This document shows positions 1-7,800 of a stretch of 8,880 nucleotides of DNA, piece after piece (position 1 is the stretch's first letter; each line of letters starts with the position of its first letter). The stretch is taken from assembly GCA_009785545.1 (NCBI GenBank), contig WQWD01000087.1, positions 1 through 8,880 on the forward strand, in the 5' to 3' direction. The notes under the pieces are model-generated. The model did not search any database. It had not been told where the DNA came from and worked only from the letters and a program-made list of their open reading frames with translations. The DNA is from Treponema sp. Its GTDB lineage: Bacteria; Spirochaetota; Spirochaetia; Treponematales; Breznakiellaceae. The position numbers and the translations under genes are program-made.

Positions 1-108
1 TACAGCAATTCTTTTATTGTGATTGTCACTGGCTCCCAACAGCTCACATTCTACGGTTTCAAGGGCTGTGGCGATAGATTTTATTAAGGCATCCATTCGG
101 ATAGTCAT
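1..108 (-). CDS. HD-GYP-like (HDIG) phosphohydrolase, N-terminal fragment cut by window edge
   Basis: Reading the minus strand from the ATG at 108-106 gives about 36 residues that run off the left edge. They include MDALIKSIATALE and ELLGASDNHNKRIAV. This resembles the first helices of HD-GYP-type domains, where a stretch like 'ALDIVE.ELLGASTNHGKRIA' precedes the catalytic HD. Such proteins usually degrade cyclic di-GMP, but the catalytic HD and GYP residues would lie outside the window, so activity cannot be judged. A second in-frame ATG lies at 96-94. Neither start has a good ribosome-binding site, and the frame stays open upstream to a stop at 231-229. The real start may therefore lie elsewhere, or the 5' end may be rearranged. 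The gene is divergent from the toxin-antitoxin operon at 266. Confidence 0.5.
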   Translation of the reverse strand, partial: MTIRMDALIKSIATALETVECELLGASDNHNKRIAV

Positions 109-184
109 TTTTAAATCATAGATGATTTTAACAGGCAGTTCAATTATGGGGTTGTTTATGAAGCAAAAAAGGGTACTTTTGAGG

Positions 185-214
185 TTGGCTTTTCCTTTTT
201 TTATATTGTATAAT
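185..214 (+). promoter_or_regulatory. Putative promoter of the first toxin-antitoxin operon
   Basis: A perfect -10 TATAAT (209-214) lies 18 bases after a partial -35 TTGGCT (185-190), with transcription expected near 221. A short inverted repeat (ATTGT 205-209, ACAAT 218-222) straddles the -10. That would suit the autorepression expected of an antitoxin, but the arms are only 5 bp and could be chance in AT-rich DNA. Confidence 0.4.
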
Positions 215-265
215 AAGACAATTAGACATCATAAAGTACATTGACATTCCATTTAGGAGGCTTAG

Positions 266-511
266 ATGCTGGTAGTAACAGGTATTTTTGAAAATGAACG
301 ATTTATCCCAGATAGCCCTATTTCCATTCCGCAGAAAAAAAAGGTGGTAGTAACTATAGAAGACTACCTTGACAAAGCTAATAGAATGGAAATGCCAACC
401 ACGAATAAATGGCGGGAAATAGGCGAGGCAATACTTAATTGCGATGAGGAATTAATAGGCAGCCCAACCCCCATTCAATTTAGAACAATTACAGAAATGG
501 AAACATTATGA
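266..511 (+). CDS. Antitoxin of a VapBC-type toxin-antitoxin pair
   Basis: This 81-residue protein starts 5 bases after a consensus AGGAGG (255-260), so the start is well supported. Residues 1-32 look like a small beta-rich domain (LVVTGIFENERFIPD, then VVVTIED). This recalls AF2212/DUF104-like or AbrB-like antitoxin N-termini ('G.Y.NG.F.P..P..LP.G..V.VTV'). The C-terminal part (about 34-81) is charged and probably wraps the toxin. It ends in an ATGA overlap with the PIN-domain gene, the classical antitoxin-toxin coupling. The likely roles are to neutralise the VapC RNase and to repress its own promoter. The exact antitoxin family is uncertain; the call rests mainly on position, size and the PIN partner. 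Confidence 0.75.
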   Translation: MLVVTGIFENERFIPDSPISIPQKKKVVVTIEDYLDKANRMEMPTTNKWREIGEAILNCDEELIGSPTPIQFRTITEMETL

Positions 512-909
512 CCAAATATGCTCTTGATACCAATATTGTTACTTATTACTTAAAAGGGAATAAAACAATAATCGAACGTGTTTCTGCCGAAACTGACAAT
601 GCAAACTCCATAATAATTCCGCCAATAGTATTTTATGAAATAAAGCGATGGTTATTAACGGTAAACGCCAACAAGAAATTAGAACTATTTGAAAATATGT
701 GTTCATTATCGGGCATTGGTATAATAGAGAGGGGTGTTTTGGAAATAGCCTCTGTAATATATTCCGATTTGCAAAAAAAAGGTATCATTATAGGAGATAA
801 TGATATACTAATTGCTTCTTATTGTCTTTATCACAATATTACACTTGTTACAAATAATGAAAAACACTTTAATAATATTGCAGATTTGAAAACAGCAAAT
901 TGGCTATAA
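508..909 (+). CDS. vapC: VapC-like PIN-domain ribonuclease toxin
   Basis: This 133-residue protein has the usual length for a single PIN domain. The acidic metal-binding residues are visible in order: D7 in LDTN, E44 in FYEIKR, and D97 and D99 in GDNDILIA, followed by the TNNEKHF motif (115-121) seen in VapC/FitB toxins. These residues bind Mg or Mn for endonuclease activity, and VapC enzymes typically cut tRNA or rRNA. The substrate cannot be predicted here. The ATG overlaps the antitoxin stop as ATGA, implying translational coupling so that antitoxin is made first. All key residues are intact, so the toxin should be active. Codon use is strongly AT-rich compared with the protease and reductase genes, which fits a horizontally moving module. 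Confidence 0.9.
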   Translation: MTKYALDTNIVTYYLKGNKTIIERVSAETDNANSIIIPPIVFYEIKRWLLTVNANKKLELFENMCSLSGIGIIERGVLEIASVIYSDLQKKGIIIGDNDILIASYCLYHNITLVTNNEKHFNNIADLKTANWL

Positions 910-997
910 TAATATTTATAGATCGGTTAATAAGCCAAATATTCATTTTTCCTTGACCTCAAGATATAAACCCATCCGCACGAATAAAAAAGGCGGC

Positions 998-1879
998 TTA
1001 TTGCCAGCTGGCTTTATCCGGCAAGGATTTCTTAAACTCCTCCAATAATTTTTCCTGATACATTCCTTTGTAGGACATATCGAAAAATTTATTCAGCGCC
1101 TCATCATGAAACCTCTGCCACGACTCGTCTTCACTGCCGGGAACGATTGGATAAAAAAGAACACCAACAGACAATGCCGCTTTTAAGTCGCCGGGCGCAT
1201 CACCTATCATCAGGATTTTATCAGCGGGGTATTTTCCTTTTGTTGCGGACTCAAGGTGTTCCGCCTTTGTTCCTAATTCCTGCCCGGCAATAAAACGCAC
1301 CAACTTGTCTATCCCCAGATGAGCCCACTCACGAACAAGAGCTTCGGTTGGCGTTTGAGAGACAACAATAACATCTGCTTTTTCCTGCATTTTACACAGG
1401 CTTTCTCGGAAGAGCGGAAACGGCGGTATGCCGCGAATAATTTTTTCTACAGCTTCGTTGACATCTAACGACCATTGAAGAACAACTTTGAGAACAACAT
1501 CGTCAGTTTTGTCTATTTCCGCTTCAAGAGCGGGATTGCCAAGTTTGGATTCCCTTTGTGTCCACTCCTTTAACGCAGACACATCCATGATTTCAGCTCC
1601 TCTTTTTTGCACTTCCGGCCGCCGGCGCAAAAATTCCATAGCTTTTATTACAGCGTGAAAACGATTACAACCTCTATCCTGAGAATACAAATTAACAAAA
1701 TCCCAAACTTCCCGTGCATATTTTGAAACACATTGTAAATTGAAATTATTAATAAAAGCAGGACAAAAACATTCCTTGTGTTTTGGTTCCATCGAATCAA
1801 AAACACAACCATCCGAATCAATGCCGATAAAATATTCTTTTTCGGCTTGAAGGTTTTTTAAATTCAATAAAGTACTCAT
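998..1879 (-). CDS. HAD-superfamily phosphatase with a large cap domain
   Basis: This 293-residue protein carries the four HAD motifs. Motif I is DSDGCVFDSM (nucleophile D21, acid/base D23), motif II is S174 in VVSQTP, motif III is probably K205, and motif IV is GDAPGD (D227, D231). The enzyme should hydrolyse a phosphate ester through an aspartyl-phosphate intermediate with Mg. About 150 residues separate motifs I and II, indicating a large helical C1-type cap that sets the substrate, which I cannot name. There is no signal peptide, so it is cytoplasmic. The start is supported by AAGGAG (1885-1890) five bases upstream of the ATG. It is convergent with the toxin-antitoxin operon at the left and separated by 133 bases from the TPR gene upstream. 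Phosphoglycolate phosphatase or beta-phosphoglucomutase are less likely because the cap is unusual. Confidence 0.85.
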   Translation of the reverse strand: MSTLLNLKNLQAEKEYFIGIDSDGCVFDSMEPKHKECFCPAFINNFNLQCVSKYAREVWDFVNLYSQDRGCNRFHAVIKAMEFLRRRPEVQKRGAEIMDVSALKEWTQRESKLGNPALEAEIDKTDDVVLKVVLQWSLDVNEAVEKIIRGIPPFPLFRESLCKMQEKADVIVVSQTPTEALVREWAHLGIDKLVRFIAGQELGTKAEHLESATKGKYPADKILMIGDAPGDLKAALSVGVLFYPIVPGSEDESWQRFHDEALNKFFDMSYKGMYQEKLLEEFKKSLPDKASWQ

Positions 1880-1917
1880 AGTTACTCCTTATAGTCCTTT
1901 AATTTTATTAATTGACT

Positions 1918-1946
1918 ATAACATACGCCTTCGGCTAGAGGATCAA
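1918..1946 (-). promoter_or_regulatory. Weak candidate promoter of the HAD phosphatase gene
   Basis: On the minus strand TTGATC (1946-1941) is followed after 17 bases by TGTTAT (1923-1918), about 39 bases upstream of the start codon. The spacing is ideal but both hexamers are imperfect. It implies that this gene may be transcribed separately from the TPR gene. Confidence 0.25.
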
Positions 1947-2012
1947 ATATACAATGAAAATATAGAATTAGCAAGTTTGATTGTTGTTTTTTAAATTTTT
2001 CTCGTAATATTT

Positions 2013-3389
2013 TTAAATGTTTGTTGTTAATTCATTTTTGCGCAAACGCATTTTGGCATAAATATTCTCTTTCTCTTTTGTTAGTTCATCGGCTTCTTGA
2101 ATTCGATATACTTTTTTTTCCATTTCAGATAAATCACACAATATTTTAACTAGCTCCGGCAGATACTCATCCGGTTTGATACTTGCCAGCCTTTGACTGT
2201 TTTCATTGACATCATACTCAAAGAAATATTCTTTTTGCGTCTGCTGCGATTCCATATCTTCTGAATTAATTGCCGCAAGAAGCTGCTCGATTTCTTCCTG
2301 AGACAAAATTGGAACAGGCTTTGGTAAACTAGGCAAATACGCATTGGGGTTTATTTCGATAAGTTTACGGCGAATTTCCAGGAATTCTTTATAGTATGTT
2401 TTTGATTCTTCGTAACGGCAATTTTTTTTATATACACCAGCAAGATATTCCAATTTTTCCGCCAATTTATACAGATATTCTTCTGTTTTAGTATCAGCAA
2501 GTTTTCTGTATATTTCCAATACTTCTGTATAATTCGCTTCTGATTCGTCATGTTTATTATTACTTTGCTGCAGCCCCGCTAAATTGTTTAGTACTAAAGC
2601 CATACCCGCTAAATATTCAGAAGTATCAATTTCTACAAGTTTTCTGTATATTGCCAGCGCTAATGTGTAAGCCGCTTCTGCATTAAGAGATATTTTTTTT
2701 CTTAATTGCAGATCCTCGGAATCATCAGATGATACAGGAGCATCAGAGCCGCCTACTCCGGCAAGAAGCGCATCTATTTCTTTTTGAGTTAAAGCGTCGC
2801 CGGAACTTATCACATCTGGCAAGCATAACTCCGGATTGATTTCCAATAATTTTTTTTGAATTTCCAGCATTTCTATATAACTTGTTTTTGATTCTTCATA
2901 ACGTTCGGTTTCTTTTTGCAAAGCAGATAAATACAACAACTTTTTGATTAATTTAGGAAGATATTTGTCCGGGCTTGTTTGGGCAAGTTTTTTGTATATT
3001 TCTGATTCTTCAATATATATTGCCTCAGCCTCTTTTTGATGATTTGCTTTATGTTGCAGATAAGCCATATTACTTAATACGATTGCCAATCCCGGCAACT
3101 CATTTGAGTTTAGCTCTGCAAGTTCTCGTTTAATCTTAATTGCTTCTATATAATTATTTTCCGCTTCAATATCACGATCAATGCTTTGCAGCATATTTGC
3201 AAAATTATTCAAAGCTGTTGACAAACCGGATAAAAACTCTCCGGGACTGCTCTTGGCAAGTTCTCGCCTGATCGCAATAGACTCTGTAAAGCTATTTTCA
3301 GCTTCCGAATACTGTTTGTTTTTCATTTGCTCGTCTGCTAAATCGCTCAGCTTTACCGCTGCGTCAAGTGTATAAGTACCTCGTATCAT
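2013..3389 (-). CDS. TPR-repeat protein with two embedded FliM/FliN-like switch peptides
   Basis: This 458-residue protein is made of kinesin-light-chain-like TPR units of the form 'AE..Y.EALEIYRKLAE.NP..YLP.LA..LNNLA.LQ', at about 30-67, 76-112, 121-158, 167-193, 237-274, 283-320, 329-355, plus a partial unit at 396-424. Between the TPR blocks are two peptides, ALTQKEIDALLAG (199-211) and ILSQEEIEQLLAA (361-373). Both match the N-terminal CheY-binding segment of FliM and of FliN/FliY ('LSQ.EID.LL'), and both are followed by acidic linkers. No signal peptide or membrane segment is seen, so it is cytoplasmic. TPR domains bind partner proteins; the switch peptides suggest an interaction with phospho-CheY or the flagellar switch, which is inference. 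The ATG is the first after an in-frame TGA that directly precedes it, and its ribosome-binding site is weak, so the N-terminus could be truncated. Neighbours give no functional clue. Confidence 0.85.
   Translation of the reverse strand: MIRGTYTLDAAVKLSDLADEQMKNKQYSEAENSFTESIAIRRELAKSSPGEFLSGLSTALNNFANMLQSIDRDIEAENNYIEAIKIKRELAELNSNELPGLAIVLSNMAYLQHKANHQKEAEAIYIEESEIYKKLAQTSPDKYLPKLIKKLLYLSALQKETERYEESKTSYIEMLEIQKKLLEINPELCLPDVISSGDALTQKEIDALLAGVGGSDAPVSSDDSEDLQLRKKISLNAEAAYTLALAIYRKLVEIDTSEYLAGMALVLNNLAGLQQSNNKHDESEANYTEVLEIYRKLADTKTEEYLYKLAEKLEYLAGVYKKNCRYEESKTYYKEFLEIRRKLIEINPNAYLPSLPKPVPILSQEEIEQLLAAINSEDMESQQTQKEYFFEYDVNENSQRLASIKPDEYLPELVKILCDLSEMEKKVYRIQEADELTKEKENIYAKMRLRKNELTTNI
2259..2681 (-). 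repeat. TPR plus switch-peptide module B (internal duplication)
   Basis: Codons 237-377 of the TPR protein, the second copy of the module. The unit order matches module A: 'AEAAYTLALAIYRKL', 'SEANYTEVLEIYRKL', 'SKTYYKEFLEIRRKL', then LSQEEIEQLL. One residue of gap is needed in the first unit relative to module A. Confidence 0.75.
2277..2306 (-). other. FliM/FliN-like switch peptide 2 (coding motif)
   Basis: Encodes residues 362-371, LSQEEIEQLL, followed by AAINSEDMES, which is close to how spirochaete FliM N-termini continue as I recall them. It lies exactly 162 codons after the first copy, in the equivalent position of the second TPR module. Confidence 0.7.
2745..3164 (-). repeat. TPR plus switch-peptide module A (internal duplication)
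   Basis: Codons 76-215 of the TPR protein: three TPR-like units ending in RYEESKTSYIEMLEIQKKL and EINP, then the switch peptide. It aligns with module B at a constant offset of 162 codons (486 bases) over its second half. Residues 163-193 and 325-355 share 20 of 31 positions. The DNA still shows it: GTTTTTGATTCTTC occurs at 2884 and again at 2398, exactly 486 bases apart. Confidence 0.75.
2763..2792 (-). other. FliM/FliN-like switch peptide 1 (coding motif)
   Basis: Encodes residues 200-209, LTQKEIDALL, within the TPR protein. It is preceded by a TPR block and followed by a Gly/Asp/Ser-rich linker (GGSDAPVSSDDSED). In FliM and FliN/FliY the same pattern L-[ST]-Q-x-E-I-[DE]-x-L-L sits at the extreme N-terminus and forms the helix that docks on phosphorylated CheY. 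Here it is internal. Confidence 0.7.
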
Positions 3390-3429
3390 TCACTTTTTAC
3401 CATAATTTAACTTTATAAACATTAGCTGT

Positions 3430-3458
3430 ATTTTATTATGCTATATGTATTTATACAA
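3430..3458 (-). promoter_or_regulatory. Candidate promoter of the TPR gene
   Basis: On the minus strand TTGTAT (3458-3453), a 17-base spacer and TAAAAT (3435-3430) lie about 40 bases before the TPR start codon. The spacing is ideal and the hexamers are moderate. The surrounding DNA is very AT-rich, so chance matches are likely. Confidence 0.35.
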
Positions 3459-3533
3459 TACTGGAAAAGGGAGATTGCGAAGCTTAAATATAAGGAGATT
3501 AACCCAGAAATGCTGCATTAAGGCTCTACAAAA

Positions 3534-3605
3534 AGCGGGAAACGGGAGTCGGACCCGCGACATCGACCTTGGCAAGGTCGCGCTCTACCACTGAGCTATT
3601 CCCGC
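3534..3605 (-). tRNA. tRNA-Gly (GCC anticodon)
   Basis: The minus strand folds as a complete cloverleaf. The acceptor stem is GCGGGAA with TTCCCGC. The D arm is GCTC/GAGC with loop AGTGGTA. The anticodon stem is CGACC/GGTCG with loop TTGCCAA, and the GCC anticodon lies at 3573-3571. The T arm is GCGGG/CCCGT with loop TCCGACT. The discriminator base is U, and CCA is not encoded (TTTT follows), so it must be added by the tRNA nucleotidyltransferase. It reads GGC and GGU glycine codons. A near-consensus promoter ends just upstream, so it is transcribed on its own. Confidence 0.97.
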
Positions 3606-3615
3606 ACTTTTCTAA

Positions 3616-3644
3616 ACTTTAGTAAAATTCAGAAATTTTGTCAA
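3616..3644 (-). promoter_or_regulatory. Strong promoter of tRNA-Gly
   Basis: On the minus strand a perfect -35 TTGACA (3644-3639), a 17-base AT-rich spacer and a -10 TAAAGT (3621-3616) would place initiation a few bases before the tRNA 5' end at 3605. A tandem near-repeat (AAAAAGGCTT then AAAAAGGGCTT) lies immediately upstream of the -35. Confidence 0.85.
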
Positions 3645-3683
3645 GCCCTTTTTAAGCCTTTTTAGTATCCGAGGCTGGCGATA

Positions 3684-3709
3684 TCCGAAAAGTTAGAAAC
3701 TTATTCGGA
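3684..3709. repeat. Imperfect hairpin related to the reductase terminator
   Basis: TCCGAAAAGTT and AACTTATTCGGA form an 11-bp stem with one bulged base and a 3-base loop. The stem shares the CGAAAAGTT core with the larger hairpin at 3768-3802. No T-run follows on either strand, so termination is doubtful. It may be a back-up structure between the reductase operon and the tRNA promoter, or a decayed copy of the same palindrome. Confidence 0.45.
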
Positions 3710-3767
3710 CATCTTCCTTAATTTAAGAATTTTCGCAATATTTCGCAGAAATATGAGGAAATTCAAA

Positions 3768-3802
3768 GGCTGTTCGAAAAGTAACCAACTTTTCGAACAG
3801 CC
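3768..3802 (-). terminator. Perfect 15-bp hairpin, terminator of the protease-reductase operon
   Basis: GGCTGTTCGAAAAGT (3768-3782) and its exact complement (3788-3802) enclose the 5-base loop AACCA. It begins 12 bases after the reductase stop codon on the minus strand. The following T-rich tract (TTTGAATTT) is short, so it may act partly by protecting the 3' end of the mRNA. The perfection of the stem suggests selection or a dispersed repeat. Confidence 0.7.
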
Positions 3803-3814
3803 CCATCGCCAATG

Positions 3815-4804
3815 CTATTTTTTCAAAATAGCTTCTACCTTAGAGAGCTCCTCGGCTGTAAGTGGCGGCTGTGAGACAGCAGTGAGGTTTTCCTTAAGCT
3901 GGGCTGAAGAACTGGCTCCTATCAATACGCTGGTATTACGTTTATCCCGTAATATCCACAAAATTGCGAGGACAGAAAGTGTCGTGCCTCTTGCTTTTGC
4001 CACATCATTCAGAGCGTTCAATGTTACAAGAATCTCCGGCGTTATTGACGGTCTGAAAAATTCGTTGGTGGAAGCTCGTGAGCCTTCGGGGATTGTTCCG
4101 TCAAGATATCTGCCGGTTAGAAGTCCTTGGGCGAGAGGAGAAAAACAAATACAGCCTGCTCCCTCTTTTTCGAGTACATCCAGCAACCCGTCTTCGATCC
4201 AACGGTTCAACATGGAATAAGCCGGCTGGTGAATCAAACAAGGCACTCCCAAAGAGCGTAATGTAGAAATTGCCGTTGTGCTATCTTTCGCACTGTAACT
4301 CGATATACCGACATAAAGAGCTTTGCCCTGACGTACAATATCAGCAAGAGCGCCCATTGTTTCTTCGATGGGGGTATCAGGATCGGGGCGGTGGCTGTAA
4401 AAAATATCGACATAATCCAAACCCATGCGTTTAAGGCTGGCATCCAAACTTGCGATAAGGTATTTTCTGCTGCCCCATTCGCCGTAAGGACCCGGCCACA
4501 TACGATAACCGGCTTTGGTGGAAATAATAAGCTCGTCACGATAAGGCATTAGATGATCCTTTAACATTCGGCCAAATGCTATTTCCGCTGAGCCGGGCGG
4601 CGGCCCGTAATTGTTGGCAAGATCAAAATGATTGACACCGGAATCAAACGCTGTTAAAACAGTTTCACATCCAGTTTCGTACCTGTCAACACCGCCAAAA
4701 TTTTGCCAAAGCCCAAGCGATATTTCCGGCAAGTTTAAGCCGCTTTTACCGCACCTGCGGTATTTCATCATCTCATAACGATTGTCTTTTGCGTTATACG
4801 CCAT
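3815..4804 (-). CDS. gpr: Aldo/keto reductase, YghZ/Gpr type (L-glyceraldehyde 3-phosphate reductase-like)
   Basis: This 329-residue protein is collinear with Escherichia coli YghZ/Gpr from memory, including YRRCGKSGL, LPEISLGLW, HFDLANNYGPPPGSAE, SHRPDPDTP, YVGISSY and SPLAQGLLTGRY. The AKR tetrad is intact: D61, Y66, K97 and H138. NADPH contacts are expected around 222-233 and IGASS (295-299). The family reduces reactive aldehydes such as L-glyceraldehyde 3-phosphate and methylglyoxal, and sits on the beta subunit scaffold of voltage-gated potassium channels. It is shorter at the C-terminus than the E. coli protein (346 residues). AAGGAG (4816-4811) lies 6 bases before the ATG and overlaps the stop codon of the upstream protease gene, so the two are co-transcribed. 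It is a soluble cytoplasmic enzyme; the link to a surface protease is unexplained. Confidence 0.93.
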   Translation of the reverse strand: MAYNAKDNRYEMMKYRRCGKSGLNLPEISLGLWQNFGGVDRYETGCETVLTAFDSGVNHFDLANNYGPPPGSAEIAFGRMLKDHLMPYRDELIISTKAGYRMWPGPYGEWGSRKYLIASLDASLKRMGLDYVDIFYSHRPDPDTPIEETMGALADIVRQGKALYVGISSYSAKDSTTAISTLRSLGVPCLIHQPAYSMLNRWIEDGLLDVLEKEGAGCICFSPLAQGLLTGRYLDGTIPEGSRASTNEFFRPSITPEILVTLNALNDVAKARGTTLSVLAILWILRDKRNTSVLIGASSSAQLKENLTAVSQPPLTAEELSKVEAILKK

Positions 4805-4814
4805 TTTTTTCTCC

Positions 4815-7800
4815 TTAGTAACGTAAATTTATACCGAAGCCCCATGCCCATTGTTTTCCTTCGCCGAGAATGGCGTTAGAAAATCTCCAGGCTAACCAGG
4901 CATTTGGTTCCAAGAAAATAGGAAGGGCTGTAACAGGAACGGCGGAAGTTACCATGCCAAGCCTTAATACGAGTGACTGAGCGAGGTGCAAGCTGGAATC
5001 ATTTATCCGCAGCCCTTCGCCGGGCTGTTCGCCGCTGTCATACAAAACACTTCGCAGCGCTAAAGCACCAAATATTCTGTTAAAGTAAATGTGAGAAAAA
5101 TTGTTTTGAATTTCAAAAGAAAAAAGCCCCAGCGCAACTTCACTGCCTGCAAGCCAGTTTAACCTGCGATCACCGACAGGGTATTCCTCTGATGCAACAC
5201 TTTCAAATGTTGGGCGGGCGTCAGATACGCCGTGAAGATTCATTGTACCTGTCATGTCGTAAGCCCCGTAAAGCGTCAAGTTGATGGGAAAACGTGACTC
5301 GGTATTTGCCCGAAAGACTGCGTCAAAACGAGGGTTGAACGTTTCGGCAAAACTTGCCTGAAAATCATCGACAAAATTGATTCCTCTAAGGCTGAATGAA
5401 ACTCCTGTTCCAAACATTTCATGCTGCCGCCGATTAATGTTTGAAAAAGAAATCCCTACGCTGTAAAACAAACCGCTTCTGGATTCACTCCAATCATAAG
5501 CGCTTGCTCCTCCGTCATCCCAAGCTTGGCGAAAATAACCTGCCGCCAAAGATAAACCGTAACCCCAACGGCGTGGGAAGCGGGTAAAACTGCCTGTCAG
5601 TGAGGCAAAGGTTTCCCGATACGGAAGATTGCCGCTTCCAAGCAATACTGTATCAGAAAACTCTAATGTGAGCGGAAAACCCAGAGCTGTGTTTTGCCAA
5701 AAGAAACTTTCTATCGCAGCCATGCGGTATTTGACATCAGCATAAGCCATAACGATAATGAGATGTCTGTCCGTTGGATCCATCATCACTGTAAAAATAC
5801 CTCCGCCGTCAAAGCGAAGCGTCAATCTATCATCAATGACGGGTGTTCTTACCAACGGCAGAGGCAGCCAGAACTGGAATGGGTTCATGTAAGAGACAGC
5901 GATAAATGGACGAGACTCGGCATTTGCGAATGGAGAGGCATACCCGTAATCCCAGAAAAATGCTGTGGTAATTGGTGGCTGAGGCTGTGCGTCAATTTCC
6001 AGCGGCTCGAAATTTTCTGAGTTTAACTGAATTAGAGTTAGATCGATTTGTGTACCAGATATTGTGCCGACAGTTTCGGGGAAACGCAAAAAGCCGTCAC
6101 CAGAGAAAAATGCTGCCCTGTAGTAGATAACCCCATTCACGGCAACAGGATTGAAAACTCCGCCGGAGAAATCTCTGTCGCTTAACACTGCCTGCATTGT
6201 ATCGATGTTGATGTAACTTAACTTATACATACGATCATCGGCATTATGGCTGAAGAATATTTTCCCGTCTGACACTCCCAAGCTGCGCATATAAGACCAA
6301 ATGTTTTTGTGCCACGCATAATTGTCTGTTTCGACGTTATGCGCACTTTCAACACGGAACAGCTCTCCCGATACATAATTGTAAAGAAGCAATTCACGCA
6401 CGCCGTTACGTGCAGCAACAAAAACAATTCTGTCGTCATCCAAGACTTGCGGGCCGGAAAACATCAGGCTTTCGTTTCCAATAAAAAGAACTTCGCTGTT
6501 TCCGTTGAAGCCTTCGAATACAATCTTTGTATTGTGCAATTGAGAGCGTATTCCGATAACTCCATCACGAAAATATCTGGCTCTGTATAAACCTTGAATC
6601 GTTCTGCCTGTTCTGCGTCCCGAAAAAGCGTCATGTTCAATTACGACCGCTCTGTAACGGTCGCCTGTCATTTGGTAACCTGATATGAGAACTGTTCCGC
6701 CGTCAGCAGAGACATCAATGTCATTGGTAAAAAACAGGGAGGTGTTAAAATCTCGAATGTTTCCCGTTATGGTGTCATAGACACGGACTTTGCTTTCCGC
6801 ACTAGACAAAACGAAAACAGAATTGTTTTGTGCGGCGATTGCGGAAATTGAACTGCGTCTCTCTGCGAAGAAATGTCTTTGCAGAGGAAAAATTTCATCA
6901 TGGTTTTCCTCGATGTCGTCTAACGCAAATGTTTCTCTGAATCTGTTCCATGCCTCAGTAAAATTCATGCCGTATACACTTTGAAAAATACGATAAAACC
7001 CTGAACGATAAACGAAGAATGAGAAGCGGGCTTCTCTGGTTCTCCCAATAGCCTGCCAAAGTTCGGCGTATTTTTCCATGCCGTAGTTTTCTATCAGCCA
7101 TGTCGAAAAAAGCCCGCCGTATTCGTACCAATTGCCTCTCTGTCCGGGATAATCGTGAACGCCCGAAACCTGAAAGGGCGTGGGAAATCTGTCCTCATGC
7201 ACAGCTTGTCTGAGTATTTGCCGCACTCGAGGATCATTCGATCTGCCAAAACCTCCAAGGCTTTCAAAAGCGATTGTCACTCCTTCGACCATAAATGCCG
7301 GAGCAAACAACGCAGACGGCGTTGCCCAATTACCAAAAATTCTTTGAAGAAAACGGAAAAAAGGCCCCCGTGTATTCAACGAAACGGCGTGAGCCAGCTC
7401 ATGTACAAATAATCCTTTTAAGTTGTTTTCAAACGTTGTCCACTCGACATTCATAGGTGTATCAAAAAGCACGATAGACGGATAAGGAATCGGATTGTAA
7501 TATCCATTAAACAAATCTGTGTGAGGCGCAAACGTAACAGGAATACGTCCGGGAATATCGATCCCCAAAAGCAGGATCATCTGTTCATACACATGATCCG
7601 CAAAAGAAGCCAGCCTGCGAGCTGATGACTCAGACTCAGGAGGAAAAATTATGTCAAAATGTTCTGTTCTAATAACACGAAAAGTGGTAAATGGCTCAAA
7701 CAACTGCGCCTCAAGGGGCAGCGAATTCATAACCACCAAAACCAAAAAGATCAACAACCCCGCCCTGAAGGGACGGGGTATGTTGTTCTCTAAAGGTATT

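Noticed and set aside
158..244. Plus-strand 28-codon frame (MKQKRVLLRLAFPFFILYNK...), basic then hydrophobic
   Set aside because: It has no ribosome-binding site, overlaps the promoter of the antitoxin operon, and resembles no known small protein.
986..1012. Possible terminator at the 3' end of the HAD gene (GGC-AATAA-GCC followed by six T on the minus strand)
   Set aside because: The stem is only 3-4 bp. The T-run is real but the hairpin is too weak to call.
3753..4266. Plus-strand frames opposite the aldo/keto reductase
   Set aside because: The reductase is unmistakable on the other strand; these frames have no family resemblance.
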